Below, one piece after another: positions 18,419 to 25,865 of a stretch of 44,514 nucleotides of DNA. Source of the stretch: CADEED01 sp035761265 (lineage in GTDB: Bacteria; Pseudomonadota; Gammaproteobacteria; Steroidobacterales; Steroidobacteraceae); assembly GCA_035761265.1 (NCBI GenBank), contig DASTRL010000301.1, positions 1-44,514 of the forward strand, in the 5' to 3' direction. Numbering within the stretch: position 1 is the first letter of the stretch; each line of letters begins with the position of its first letter. A program made the position numbers and the translations under genes. The notes under the pieces were generated by a model that saw only the letters and a program-made list of their open reading frames with translations, was not told the DNA's origin and did no database searches.

Positions 18419-18630
18419 TGGACGCCGAACGATTGGTGGCGATGGCCAACGACATCGCCGCGTTCTTCGATGCCGAGTCGGGACCCGCGGCGAGCGAGGG
18501 CGTGCGCAATCACATCGCAAGATTCTGGGAAGCGCGCATGAAGCGCGAGATCATCGAGCACCTGCGCAAGGGCGGCGCGGGTCTCGCGCCCACCGCGCGC
18601 GCCGCCATCGAGAAGCTCGCGGCGGCCTGA
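18418..18630 (+). CDS. fdsD: Formate dehydrogenase, delta subunit
   Basis: This small 70-residue protein matches the FdsD type: a helical N-terminus (MDAERLVAMANDIAAFF), a central HIARFWEARMKREII and a C-terminal LAPTARAAIEKLAAA. FdsD is part of, or helps assemble, soluble Fds complexes and has no cofactor motif. Its ATG overlaps the fdsA stop (TGATG at 18416-18420), so it is translated with the complex. Confidence 0.92.
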   Translation: MDAERLVAMANDIAAFFDAESGPAASEGVRNHIARFWEARMKREIIEHLRKGGAGLAPTARAAIEKLAAA

Positions 18631-18691
18631 TCCGCCAATAGTCCAAATCTATGAAAATCACGCACCGCGCGCTGCCCGCGGCCGTACGGGC

Positions 18692-19597
18692 ATGTCAGTA
18701 TTGCGGCCCATGAAATCCAGCCTCGCGGCGAAGATCGCCGCCAAACAGTTCGTCGTGACCGGCGAGCTGACGCCCCCGAAAGGAATCGATCTCTCGAAGT
18801 TGTATGCCACCGCCGAGTTGCTGCGCGGCTCGGTGGATGCGCTGAACATCACCGAATCGCCGCGCGCCCGCATGGCCATGGATCCGCGCGCCGTGGGCAA
18901 GCTGCTGCAGGATCGCGGCATCGAGGTCATCGTGCAGGTCACGAGCCGCGACCGCAATCGCATCGCCGTGCAGTCGGACTTGTTAGGTGCCGCGGCGCTT
19001 GGCCTGCGCAATTTCGTGTTCATGGGCGGCGACTCGCCCGCCGGGGGCGACCACCCGGATGCCAAGCCGGTGTTCGACCTGACGGCATCGGGCCTGCTGG
19101 CGGCGGCCGAGGCGCTGCGCAACGGCCGCGACTACGCCGGCAACGCGCTGAGCGGCACTCCGGATCTGTTCCTCGGCGCCACCTGCAATCCCGGCGCGCC
19201 GAAATTCGAGGCGGAGGTCGAGAACACGCGGCGCAAGATCGACGCCGGCGCGAAGCTGTTGCAGACCCAGGCCGTGTATCACGTCGACCAGCTCCGTCGC
19301 TTCATCGATGCGGTGCGACCCGATGGCGTGGCGGTGCTGGCGGGCATCATCCCGCTCAAGTCGGAGAAGAGCGGTCCCTGGCTCAATGCCAATCTGCCGG
19401 GAGTCGCGGTACCCACGGACATGCTCGAAGCCATGGATCGGGCTGCGCGCGAAGGTCGCACGCGCGAGCGCGGCGTGGAACTCGCCGCTGCCGTGGTGCG
19501 CGACATGACGAAGATCTGCCAGGGCGTCCACATCATGGCCATCGGCGGTGAGGCCGAGGTGCCCGAGATACTGCGGCAGTCAGGCGTGAGGTCCTGA
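18692..19597 (+). CDS. metF: Methylenetetrahydrofolate reductase, second homologue
   Basis: The 301-residue FAD-type TIM-barrel enzyme interconverts methylene-THF and methyl-THF. It has the N-terminal FVVTGELTPPKG with the expected catalytic Glu (about 25), FVFMGGDSP with Asp114, LGATCNPG and LLQTQAVY (Gln about 191). It is closer to the VTGELxPPKG group of MTHFR proteins than to E. coli MetF and differs strongly from the MetF-like protein at 7.1-8.0 kb. The ATG at 18692 and an in-frame ATG at 18710 are both possible and neither has a clear ribosome site. Following fdsGBAD, it may run toward methyl-THF oxidation; that direction is inferred. Confidence 0.88.
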   Translation: MSVLRPMKSSLAAKIAAKQFVVTGELTPPKGIDLSKLYATAELLRGSVDALNITESPRARMAMDPRAVGKLLQDRGIEVIVQVTSRDRNRIAVQSDLLGAAALGLRNFVFMGGDSPAGGDHPDAKPVFDLTASGLLAAAEALRNGRDYAGNALSGTPDLFLGATCNPGAPKFEAEVENTRRKIDAGAKLLQTQAVYHVDQLRRFIDAVRPDGVAVLAGIIPLKSEKSGPWLNANLPGVAVPTDMLEAMDRAAREGRTRERGVELAAAVVRDMTKICQGVHIMAIGGEAEVPEILRQSGVRS

Positions 19598-19604
19598 CTG
19601 CCGC
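19573..19604 (+). terminator. Perfect 12-bp hairpin over the metF stop
   Basis: GCGGCAGTCAGG (19573-19584) is perfectly complementary to CCTGACTGCCGC (19593-19604) around an eight-base loop. The right arm contains the TGA stop (19595-19597). There is no strong T-run. It lies between converging genes and probably ends the one-carbon transcript. Confidence 0.6.
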
Positions 19605-19623
19605 ATTGCTTCGAACGACTCCT

Positions 19624-20385
19624 TTAGTTGGCACTCCACGTGAAGTTCGGTATCTCGGAAATGGCCGATCCCACCTGGATGGTCACTTCGCGGTGCGACG
19701 TCAGCTCGATGTTGCGCCAGTCACCTTCGGCCTGCGTGACCACGCCCGCGTCGGTGACATAGACCACGATGGGTTTGCCGGTGAGACCGGCGACGTTGTC
19801 ACCCTGCAGTGGCTGTCCCCAGATGTCGAACAACTGGCCGAGCGTGTACGTGCCAGGCGCCGCGGCTTCCACGTGGATCTTTCCCGACTTGTCGTGGGTG
19901 TGGATGACGTAGAAGCAGTTGTTCGCCACGCCATTGGTCACGGTGCGATGGATGCCGACGCTGCCCGGCACCGCCAGTGCCTGCCCGTCGAGGAAGATCG
20001 AAAGGTGCGTGTGCACGTGATACGCCTCGGACGGATTGTCCGCACACTCGATGCCGTCCACGGGGGCGCCCTGGCCACCCGCGCTGGTGGCGCCATCGTC
20101 CCAATGATCCGCGCCCACCTGGTGGTTGTCGTCCAGGTTGACGACGGTGGATGACAGCGGCGGCAGCGGCGGTGTGCCAGCCGGCGGCGGCGGAGACGGT
20201 TCCGGCGCGGGCGCGGGAGCAGGGGCCGGAGCGGGAGCCGGCGCTGGCGCCGGGGCTGGCGCGGGTGTCGGTGCGCTCCCGGTCGGCGGTGGTGACGAGC
20301 CGCCACCGCCCCCTCCACCGCAACCACTGATCATGGCGCCTAACAACAATACGACGAGTTCACTGGATTTGTACGAATTGCGCAT
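19624..20385 (-). CDS. Lipoprotein with Pro-Ala linker and His-rich domain
   Basis: The 253-residue protein has a lipoprotein signal (MRNSYKSSELVVLLLGAMISGC) with lipid-accepting Cys22. A glycine run and about ten Pro-Ala pairs follow as a stiff spacer, then a globular domain. That domain holds AYHVHTHLSIFLDGQ (about 121-135), NNCFYVIHTHDKSGKIHVE (about 155-172) and TLGQLFDIWG. The H-x-H-x-H and H-T-H-D motifs look like a metal site. I recognise it as a recurring conserved hypothetical but know no function. The ATG at 20385 matches the signal peptide. It is convergent with metF and downstream of an XRE-like regulator. Confidence 0.75.
   Translation of the reverse strand: MRNSYKSSELVVLLLGAMISGCGGGGGGGSSPPPTGSAPTPAPAPAPAPAPAPAPAPAPAPEPSPPPPAGTPPLPPLSSTVVNLDDNHQVGADHWDDGATSAGGQGAPVDGIECADNPSEAYHVHTHLSIFLDGQALAVPGSVGIHRTVTNGVANNCFYVIHTHDKSGKIHVEAAAPGTYTLGQLFDIWGQPLQGDNVAGLTGKPIVVYVTDAGVVTQAEGDWRNIELTSHREVTIQVGSAISEIPNFTWSAN
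20203..20265 (-). repeat. Hexanucleotide tandem repeat coding (Pro-Ala)n
   Basis: About ten degenerate six-base units encode alternating Pro and Ala in the lipoprotein linker. Synonymous variation between units argues for an old, selected protein spacer rather than a recent slippage expansion. Confidence 0.8.
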
Positions 20386-20599
20386 TTGCGATACCTGCCC
20401 TGATGGATGAGGTGGTGATGTCGCAACGGGATGTGCAAGCGCCGGGCCAGAATCCGCGCGGCGACTGCCAGATTCCGGCGACATCGCGTTGGGGCCGCGC
20501 AAAAAAGCTCTTACAGGGTGGCGCAGATGCCGCTGTAGGAATGATCCGTCGCACGCGCACGCGACCGGCCGGATTGGCGCCGGAATCACGGCCGACGCG

Positions 20600-20630
20600 C
20601 GCTGTAATCCGCGCTGCAGAAATTACAGCG
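20600..20630. promoter_or_regulatory. Inverted repeat CGCTGTAAT / ATTACAGCG
   Basis: A perfect nine-bp inverted repeat (20600-20608 and 20622-20630, 13-base spacer) lies in the 269-bp gap between the XRE-like regulator and the lipoprotein start. Further TTACAG- or ATTACA-like half-sites occur at about 20514 and 20642. This may be an operator for the lipoprotein or a terminator for the regulator gene. I see no other feature in the gap. Confidence 0.4.
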
Positions 20631-20654
20631 GGAAATTCGCGGGATTACACCGGG

Positions 20655-20993
20655 TCAGAGGATGTCGTCCTCGCCCGTGACGCCGCCTTCGTCCTCCCAG
20701 CGGTTCACTTCCCACACTTCCTCGCGGCTGAATCGCAGGCGCACTCCGGCGCCGCCGCCGTTCTCGGAAATGAAAACCACGCCGGCCGCCTCGAGCGCCG
20801 CGCGCAGTCGCCGCCGCGTGGTCTCGTCGGCCTTGCGGAATCGCCGTTCGAAATCGGCAATGGTCTGGATGTCGATGGACGCCGATTGCGACAGCTGGGC
20901 CTGCGACCATTCGATGAGCGCGCGCGCGGCGCGGCATTGTGCGGAGGTCAGCGCGGTGGGGGCGGGAGCCGGCACGGACGACATGTGCCGCAT
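20655..20993 (-). CDS. XRE-like helix-turn-helix regulator
   Basis: From the ATG at 20993 the protein has about 112 residues. The segment LTSAQCRAARALIEWSQAQLSQSASIDIQTIADFERRF (written here only to mark residues about 15-52) is a lambda-repressor-type HTH, and the C-terminal AAGVVFISENGGGAGVRLR is typical of a common short XRE group. An ATG three codons on is also possible. The acidic tail (EDEGGVTGEDD) is unusual but unexplained. It is upstream of and codirectional with the lipoprotein, and divergent from the small coiled-coil protein. Confidence 0.8.
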   Translation of the reverse strand: MRHMSSVPAPAPTALTSAQCRAARALIEWSQAQLSQSASIDIQTIADFERRFRKADETTRRRLRAALEAAGVVFISENGGGAGVRLRFSREEVWEVNRWEDEGGVTGEDDIL

Positions 20994-21062
20994 CGTACGC
21001 CATTCCCCGCGGTGACGAATCGTGTTATCCAACGGGCGCGTGTACCCGCTCAGGAGGTTTGC

Positions 21063-21401
21063 ATGGCCGTTCCATGGCTCGCCGTCGGAAACCTGGTGCT
21101 TGGCAACCTCGACAAGATCATCGGCGTCGTGCGGCCCGGCTTCACCCGCAAGCAGATCGAGACGCTGGATTCGCAGACCGATCTGCTCAACCAGCAGATC
21201 GCGGAGTTGCAGGCGGCATCGGCCGCCAATGCCGAGCAGGTGCGTGAGCTCGCCTCGCAATTGAAGGACGTGGTGGCCGCGCTCGAGCAGGCCGGAATCG
21301 ATGCGGCGCGCGATCGCGCGGCGACGCGGCGCATCGCGTACCTGGCGCTCGCCCTCGGTGCGGCGGGAGTGGCGCTCGGAATCGCCGCGCTGCTCGTATA
21401 G
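21063..21401 (+). CDS. Small coiled-coil membrane protein, unknown function
   Basis: The 112-residue protein has an N-terminal region (MAVPWLAVGNLVLGNLDKII), a central heptad-rich coiled coil (about 36-80, with many Leu/Ala and Gln/Glu) and one C-terminal hydrophobic helix (about 88-112). The layout is tail-anchored. The start is secure: a perfect AGGAGG lies at 21052-21057, five bases before the ATG. I recognise no family. It is divergent from the XRE-like regulator and converges on the dioxygenase gene, with stops only 16 bp apart. Confidence 0.75.
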   Translation: MAVPWLAVGNLVLGNLDKIIGVVRPGFTRKQIETLDSQTDLLNQQIAELQAASAANAEQVRELASQLKDVVAALEQAGIDAARDRAATRRIAYLALALGAAGVALGIAALLV

Positions 21402-21417
21402 CAGGTGCGGCAGCCTG

Positions 21418-22365
21418 CTAGGCGTACTCGCCGATATCGACCTTGGGCGGCGGAATGCCCAGCGCCGTCGTCGAGGAAACCTCCGGCCCGTACTCGTTGA
21501 TGGTCGCGCGGCGCATGTCGCGCTTGTGCTCGAACAGCGGGTAAGGCGTCGCGCGGTGCAGCGTGCAACGGTTGTCCCAGATCAGCAGATCGCCGACCTG
21601 CCAGCGGTGCAAGTAGCGGAATTCCGCTCGCGCGATGCGGCCGTTGATGTCGGCGATGAATCGATCGCTCTCGTCCTTCGGCCAGCCGACGATGTGCGTG
21701 ACGTGCGCGCCCAGATACAAAGAGGTGCGGCCGGACTCCGGCACCGTGCGCACCACCGGGTGCCGCGCCGGTGGCATGGCGTGCCGCATTTCATCGCTGA
21801 TCTGCATCTTGCCGGCATCGACGCGCGTCTTCCACAACCAGTGCTCGGCCGTGGCGCGTCTCGCGCGCTCGCGCAGCGGGCCGGGAAGGGCGTCCCAGGC
21901 GGCGCGCGCGTCACAGAATTCGGTGTCGCCGCCTTGCGGCGGCACGATGCGCGCCGACAGCATCGACCACTTGGTGGGCAGCGTGTTGAACGAGCTGTCG
22001 GTGTGAAAATTCTCGTTGCCTTTGTTGAAGATCAGGCGCAGCGAATCGGCGGGCAGCAGGTGGCCGTCGGCATCCAGGTTGGAGATGTCATACAGCCCGA
22101 AACCCACGCGCACCTTCATGGCGGCCGGGCCCATGCCCATGTGCGGTGGCAGCTCGAGCGGCCCGAAGGCGCGCGCAAACCGGACCTGCTCGGCATCATC
22201 GATGTGCTGGTCGCGCAGCACGACGACCGCGTACTCCGCCATGGCGGTGTTCACGGCCCGGATCAGCGTTTCATCCGGTGGCCGGTGCAGGTCCGCGCCG
22301 CGGATTTCGGCCGCGAACGGGCCGTATTCGAGCTGCGGGCCGAGACGATTGACGATGAGCGCCAT
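21418..22365 (-). CDS. TauD/TfdA-family Fe(II)/2-oxoglutarate dioxygenase
   Basis: The 315-residue protein has the complete iron triad: H121 and D123 (NFHTDSSF) and H270 (DNRCTLHRATPY). A downstream Arg in RDMRRATI (about 285) is placed to bind 2-oxoglutarate. Such enzymes hydroxylate or cleave small acids, herbicide ethers, sulfonates or similar compounds. The substrate cannot be read here. It is transcribed divergently from the MFS/DUF3237/ALDH/GMC operon across about 107 bp, so it may supply the first oxidation of that pathway; this is inference from position. Confidence 0.92.
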   Translation of the reverse strand: MALIVNRLGPQLEYGPFAAEIRGADLHRPPDETLIRAVNTAMAEYAVVVLRDQHIDDAEQVRFARAFGPLELPPHMGMGPAAMKVRVGFGLYDISNLDADGHLLPADSLRLIFNKGNENFHTDSSFNTLPTKWSMLSARIVPPQGGDTEFCDARAAWDALPGPLRERARRATAEHWLWKTRVDAGKMQISDEMRHAMPPARHPVVRTVPESGRTSLYLGAHVTHIVGWPKDESDRFIADINGRIARAEFRYLHRWQVGDLLIWDNRCTLHRATPYPLFEHKRDMRRATINEYGPEVSSTTALGIPPPKVDIGEYA

Positions 22366-22472
22366 GCCCTGGGCATGGTCGCGCCGCGGGTGATCGCGCG
22401 CAATTCCGCACCGGTGGAGTCAGATTTCCCCCACGGTTGAACCCGGGGGAGGCGCGCAACGAGAATCCATCG

Positions 22473-23855
22473 ATGGATGCGCCACCCGGGTTCGGGAAAG
22501 TGAGTGAAGCTCACGCTGGGCCGGTCATCGAGGCCGCCTCCGACTGGCCCCGGCCGTCGCGCGCCTGGTACGCGTTGATCATCCTCACCATCGCCTTGAT
22601 GGTGGCGACCGTCGATCGCGGCATCCTCACTTTGCTGGTGGCTCCCATCAAGGCGCAGCTGCAGCTGAGCGACACGCAGTTCACGGTGCTGCACGGCTGG
22701 GCGTTCGTGAGCGTGTACGCCTTGCTGGGCCTGCCCATCGCGCGCCTCGCCGATCATCGCAGCCGTCGCTTCATCATCGGCGTCGGCATCGCATTCTGGT
22801 CGCTGGCGACGGCATTGTGCGGTTTCGCGAGCTCCTTCGCGCAGTTCTTCCTGGCGCGGGCCGGCGTGGGCGCGGGCGAGTCCTCGTTCGCGCCGGCCAC
22901 GTATTCGATCCTGCAGGACTCCTTTCCGCCCGCGAAACTGCCGCGCGTGTTCGCGATCCTGTCGATCGGCTTCTCCTACGGGACGAGCTTCGGCGTGATC
23001 CTGGGCGCCGCGCTGCTGTGGCTGGCGAGCGATGCGGCGCGGTGGTTAGGGCCGGCATTCGGCACGCTCGAGCCCTGGCAACTGGTGCTCGTGTTGTGTG
23101 CGTTGCCGGGTTTCGCGCTGGCGCTGCTCATGTCCACGGTGCACGAGCCGCGGCGCCGGGGATTTCCGCCCGGCACGCGCGCGACCGGCGCGGTGCCGTT
23201 GGCGCAGGTGTTGGCTTTCTTCCGCGAGCATCGGGCGGCCTACGTGCCGATGTTCGTCGCCATGGGCATCAAGGCCATGCTGACTTTCGGTTCGGGCTTC
23301 TGGATCCCGGAGCTGCTGCGCCGGACCTTCGAATGGAAGGTCACGAAGACGGCGCTGATCCAGGGCACCCTCGGCCTCATCGTCGCGCCGCTCGGGCTCG
23401 TGCTCGGCAGCTGGCTCGCCGAGCGCTATCAGCGGCGCGGGTTCGATGACGCCAACCTGCGCGTCCTGCAGCTCGCGACCGTCTGCGCGATACCGGTGGC
23501 GGTGTGCTTTCCGCTGCTGGCCGATCCCTGGTGGGTCATGGGCGGCTGGGCCCTGAACCTGTTCGTCATCTCGATCGGCATCGCGCCGGCGAACGCTGCG
23601 TTGCAGGTCATCACGCCGAATCCCATGCGCGGCCAGATCCGCGCCGCCTACCAGTTCGTGTTCAATGTCATCGGCTTCGGCGCCGGCTCCTTCAGCGTCG
23701 CGCTGTTCACGGACCAGGTGTTCGGCGCAGACGCGGCGCTGCGCTATTCATTGGCCAGCGTCGCGGCCATCATCGGCCCGGCGGCCGCGCTGCTCACCTG
23801 GCGGGGCATGAAACCATACGCGGCGTGCGTGGCGCGCGCGCGCAGCTGGAGCTAG
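22473..23855 (+). CDS. MFS transporter, first gene of the catabolic operon
   Basis: The 460-residue, 12-helix major facilitator begins its membrane part after DWPRPSRAWYALI and has LADHRSRRFIIG after helix 2. It is a paralogue of the MFS protein at 5.5-6.9 kb (same pre-helix motif and same loop). The ATG at 22473 has no close ribosome site; GGGGGAGG lies too far upstream at about 22445, so the start is uncertain. Its stop overlaps the ribosome site of the DUF3237 gene. It probably imports the substrate of the downstream enzymes. Confidence 0.88.
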   Translation: MDAPPGFGKVSEAHAGPVIEAASDWPRPSRAWYALIILTIALMVATVDRGILTLLVAPIKAQLQLSDTQFTVLHGWAFVSVYALLGLPIARLADHRSRRFIIGVGIAFWSLATALCGFASSFAQFFLARAGVGAGESSFAPATYSILQDSFPPAKLPRVFAILSIGFSYGTSFGVILGAALLWLASDAARWLGPAFGTLEPWQLVLVLCALPGFALALLMSTVHEPRRRGFPPGTRATGAVPLAQVLAFFREHRAAYVPMFVAMGIKAMLTFGSGFWIPELLRRTFEWKVTKTALIQGTLGLIVAPLGLVLGSWLAERYQRRGFDDANLRVLQLATVCAIPVAVCFPLLADPWWVMGGWALNLFVISIGIAPANAALQVITPNPMRGQIRAAYQFVFNVIGFGAGSFSVALFTDQVFGADAALRYSLASVAAIIGPAAALLTWRGMKPYAACVARARSWS

Positions 23856-23867
23856 GAGGTCATCCGC

Positions 23868-24347
23868 ATGTCACGAGAATTCCCCGCCCCGCCGGCCCTG
23901 GAATATGCCATGACGATCGCCATCAACCTCGGCAACGTGTACTGGGTCAAGCCCACGCAATACGGCTCCGAGCGCGCGGCCGTCTATCTACTCAACGGGA
24001 CCGTCAGCGGCCCGGACATCAACGGCATCGTGGTGCCGAACAGCGGCGGGGATTTCCCCTGGCTGCGGCCCGACGGCGTCATCGACTTCGACGCGCGCTA
24101 CCTGCTGCAGACCGACGACGGCGCGAACATCTATTTCCAGAGCCGCGGCTACCGCTGGGGCACGCCCGAGGCCATGGCGAAGATGGCGCGACGCGAGTCC
24201 GTGGCCGACGACTCGTACTACATGCGGGTGGCGCCCAAGTTCGAGGCGCCGGCCGGCAGGTACGACTGGCTGAACCGGCACGTGTTCGTGGGGCGCGCGG
24301 AGAAGACGCCCGAGGGAAATCGCATCCACTACTTCAAGGTACTGTAG
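23868..24347 (+). CDS. DUF3237 family protein, copy 1
   Basis: The 159-residue protein shows the DUF3237 pattern: an N-terminal strand region, then GTVSGPDINGIVVPNSGGDFPWLRPDG with an acidic IDFDARYLLQTDDG and IYFQSRGYR, and the late FEAPAGRYDWLNRHVFVG. The family is a small beta-barrel of mostly unknown role. AGGAGG (23854-23859) precedes the ATG at 23868 and overlaps the MFS stop. No signal peptide is visible, so it should be cytoplasmic. A second copy lies between the two GMC genes. Confidence 0.88.
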   Translation: MSREFPAPPALEYAMTIAINLGNVYWVKPTQYGSERAAVYLLNGTVSGPDINGIVVPNSGGDFPWLRPDGVIDFDARYLLQTDDGANIYFQSRGYRWGTPEAMAKMARRESVADDSYYMRVAPKFEAPAGRYDWLNRHVFVGRAEKTPEGNRIHYFKVL

Positions 24348-24356
24348 GTCACCGTC

Positions 24357-25865
24357 ATGACGACGCCGCCACCGATGATTTCCGATCTGGCCCGCACGCG
24401 CGCCGCCAGCTTCACCGCCAGGCCACGCGAGCTGTTCATCGGCGGACGTTGGCATGCGGCGCAGTCGGGCGAAACCTTCGACGTGGTCGATCCGGCCAGC
24501 GAGCGCGTGTTCGCGCACGCGGCGGCGGGAGGCGAGGCGGACATCGATGCGGCGGTGCGCGCCGCGCGCCAGGCGTTCGAGTCCGGGCCCTGGAATGGCA
24601 TGACGCCGGCGCAGCGAGCGCGGCTGCTGCTCAGGCTCGCGGACCTCGTGGAAGCCAACGGCGACGAGATCGCCCTGATCGAGAGCCTGGACAATGGCAT
24701 GCCGTACCGCATGGCGAAGTTCGGCGGCGTGGCCGGCGCGGCCGAGAGTCTGCGCTATCACGCGGGCTGGGCCACAAAGATCCACGGGGCGACCATCAAT
24801 CTCAGCGCACCCGGGGATTGGCACGCCTACACACTGCGCGAACCCGTCGGCGTGGTGGGCCAGATCGTGCCCTGGAATTTTCCGTTCGTGATGGGTGTCG
24901 CCAAGATCGCGCCCGCCCTTGCGGTGGGCTGCACCATCGTGCTGAAGCCGGCGGAGCAGACGCCGCTCAGCACGCTGCGGCTCGCGGAATTGATCAGCGA
25001 AGTCGGATTCCCGGAAGGCGTGGTCAACATCGTCACCGGCTTCGGCGAGACCGCCGGGCGCGCGCTGGTCGCGCATCCTGGTGTCGACAAGATCGCGTTC
25101 ACGGGCTCGACCACGGTGGGCAAGGAGATCCTCCGGGGCTGCGCCGGCAACCTCAAGCGCGTGACGCTCGAGCTCGGCGGCAAGTCGCCGGTCATCGTGT
25201 TCCCGGACGCGCCGATCGAGGCCGCGACCGAAATCGCCGCGCGCGGCATTTTCATGAACTCCGGCCAGGTGTGCGCCGCCGGCTCGCGGCTGTTCGTGCA
25301 CGAAAAGGTGTTCGACGCGGTGGTGGAGGGTGTCGTGGCCCGCGCGCGCAAGCTGCACCTGGGACCTGGCACGGATCCCGCCACGGAAATCGGCCCACTG
25401 GTTTCCGACGTGCAGCGCCGGCGGGTCATGGGTTACATCGAATCGGGGCGGCACGAGGGCGCGAAAGTCCTGGTTGGCGGCGGCGCGCCGCAGCGCACGG
25501 GATACTTCGTCGAGCCCACGGTGCTGGCGGAAACCACGCGCAGCATGCGCGTGGTACGCGAGGAGATCTTCGGCCCGGTGTTGTGCGCGATGAAGTTCGC
25601 CGATCATGACCTCGACGCCATCGCGCGCATGGCCAACGACACCGACTACGGACTCGCGGCCAGCATCTGGACGCGAGACATCGCCACGGCCCACAAGCTG
25701 GCGAAGAAGATCCGCGCCGGTTCGGTGCGCATCAATACCGCCGGCACGGTGGATCCTTCGATGCCGCTCGGCGGCTACAAGCAGTCCGGCTGGGGACGCG
25801 AGAACGGTCGCGAGGGCACCGAGATCTATACCGAGGTCAAATCGGTGACCGTGGGCCTGGCGTGA
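24357..25865 (+). CDS. NAD(P)-dependent aldehyde dehydrogenase
   Basis: The 502-residue protein has the complete ALDH core: PWNFP with Asn174, the cofactor loop FTGSTTVGKEI, LELGGKSP with Glu272, and the nucleophile Cys306 in NSGQVCAAGSR. The late EEIFGPVL and PLGGYKQSGWGRENG are also present. It oxidises an aldehyde to a carboxylate, presumably the product of one of the neighbouring GMC oxidases. The stop overlaps the GTG of the first GMC gene (25862-25865). Aldehyde specificity cannot be told. Confidence 0.96.
   Translation: MTTPPPMISDLARTRAASFTARPRELFIGGRWHAAQSGETFDVVDPASERVFAHAAAGGEADIDAAVRAARQAFESGPWNGMTPAQRARLLLRLADLVEANGDEIALIESLDNGMPYRMAKFGGVAGAAESLRYHAGWATKIHGATINLSAPGDWHAYTLREPVGVVGQIVPWNFPFVMGVAKIAPALAVGCTIVLKPAEQTPLSTLRLAELISEVGFPEGVVNIVTGFGETAGRALVAHPGVDKIAFTGSTTVGKEILRGCAGNLKRVTLELGGKSPVIVFPDAPIEAATEIAARGIFMNSGQVCAAGSRLFVHEKVFDAVVEGVVARARKLHLGPGTDPATEIGPLVSDVQRRRVMGYIESGRHEGAKVLVGGGAPQRTGYFVEPTVLAETTRSMRVVREEIFGPVLCAMKFADHDLDAIARMANDTDYGLAASIWTRDIATAHKLAKKIRAGSVRINTAGTVDPSMPLGGYKQSGWGRENGREGTEIYTEVKSVTVGLA

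Noticed and set aside
15518..18520. 1000-codon open frame on the minus strand under fdsA
   Set aside because: Composition (His, Arg and Ala runs) and lack of motifs mark it as a shadow of fdsA, whose cofactor ligands are complete in frame.
20126..20410. Gly-Ala-repeat open frame on the plus strand, and a possible CRISPR-like repeat
   Set aside because: It is the complement of the Pro-Ala linker of the lipoprotein. Units are six bases with synonymous changes and no spacers.
23504..25609. 701-codon plus-strand frame across MFS, DUF3237 and ALDH
   Set aside because: It overlaps three recognisable genes in another frame and is Arg-rich without any family signature.
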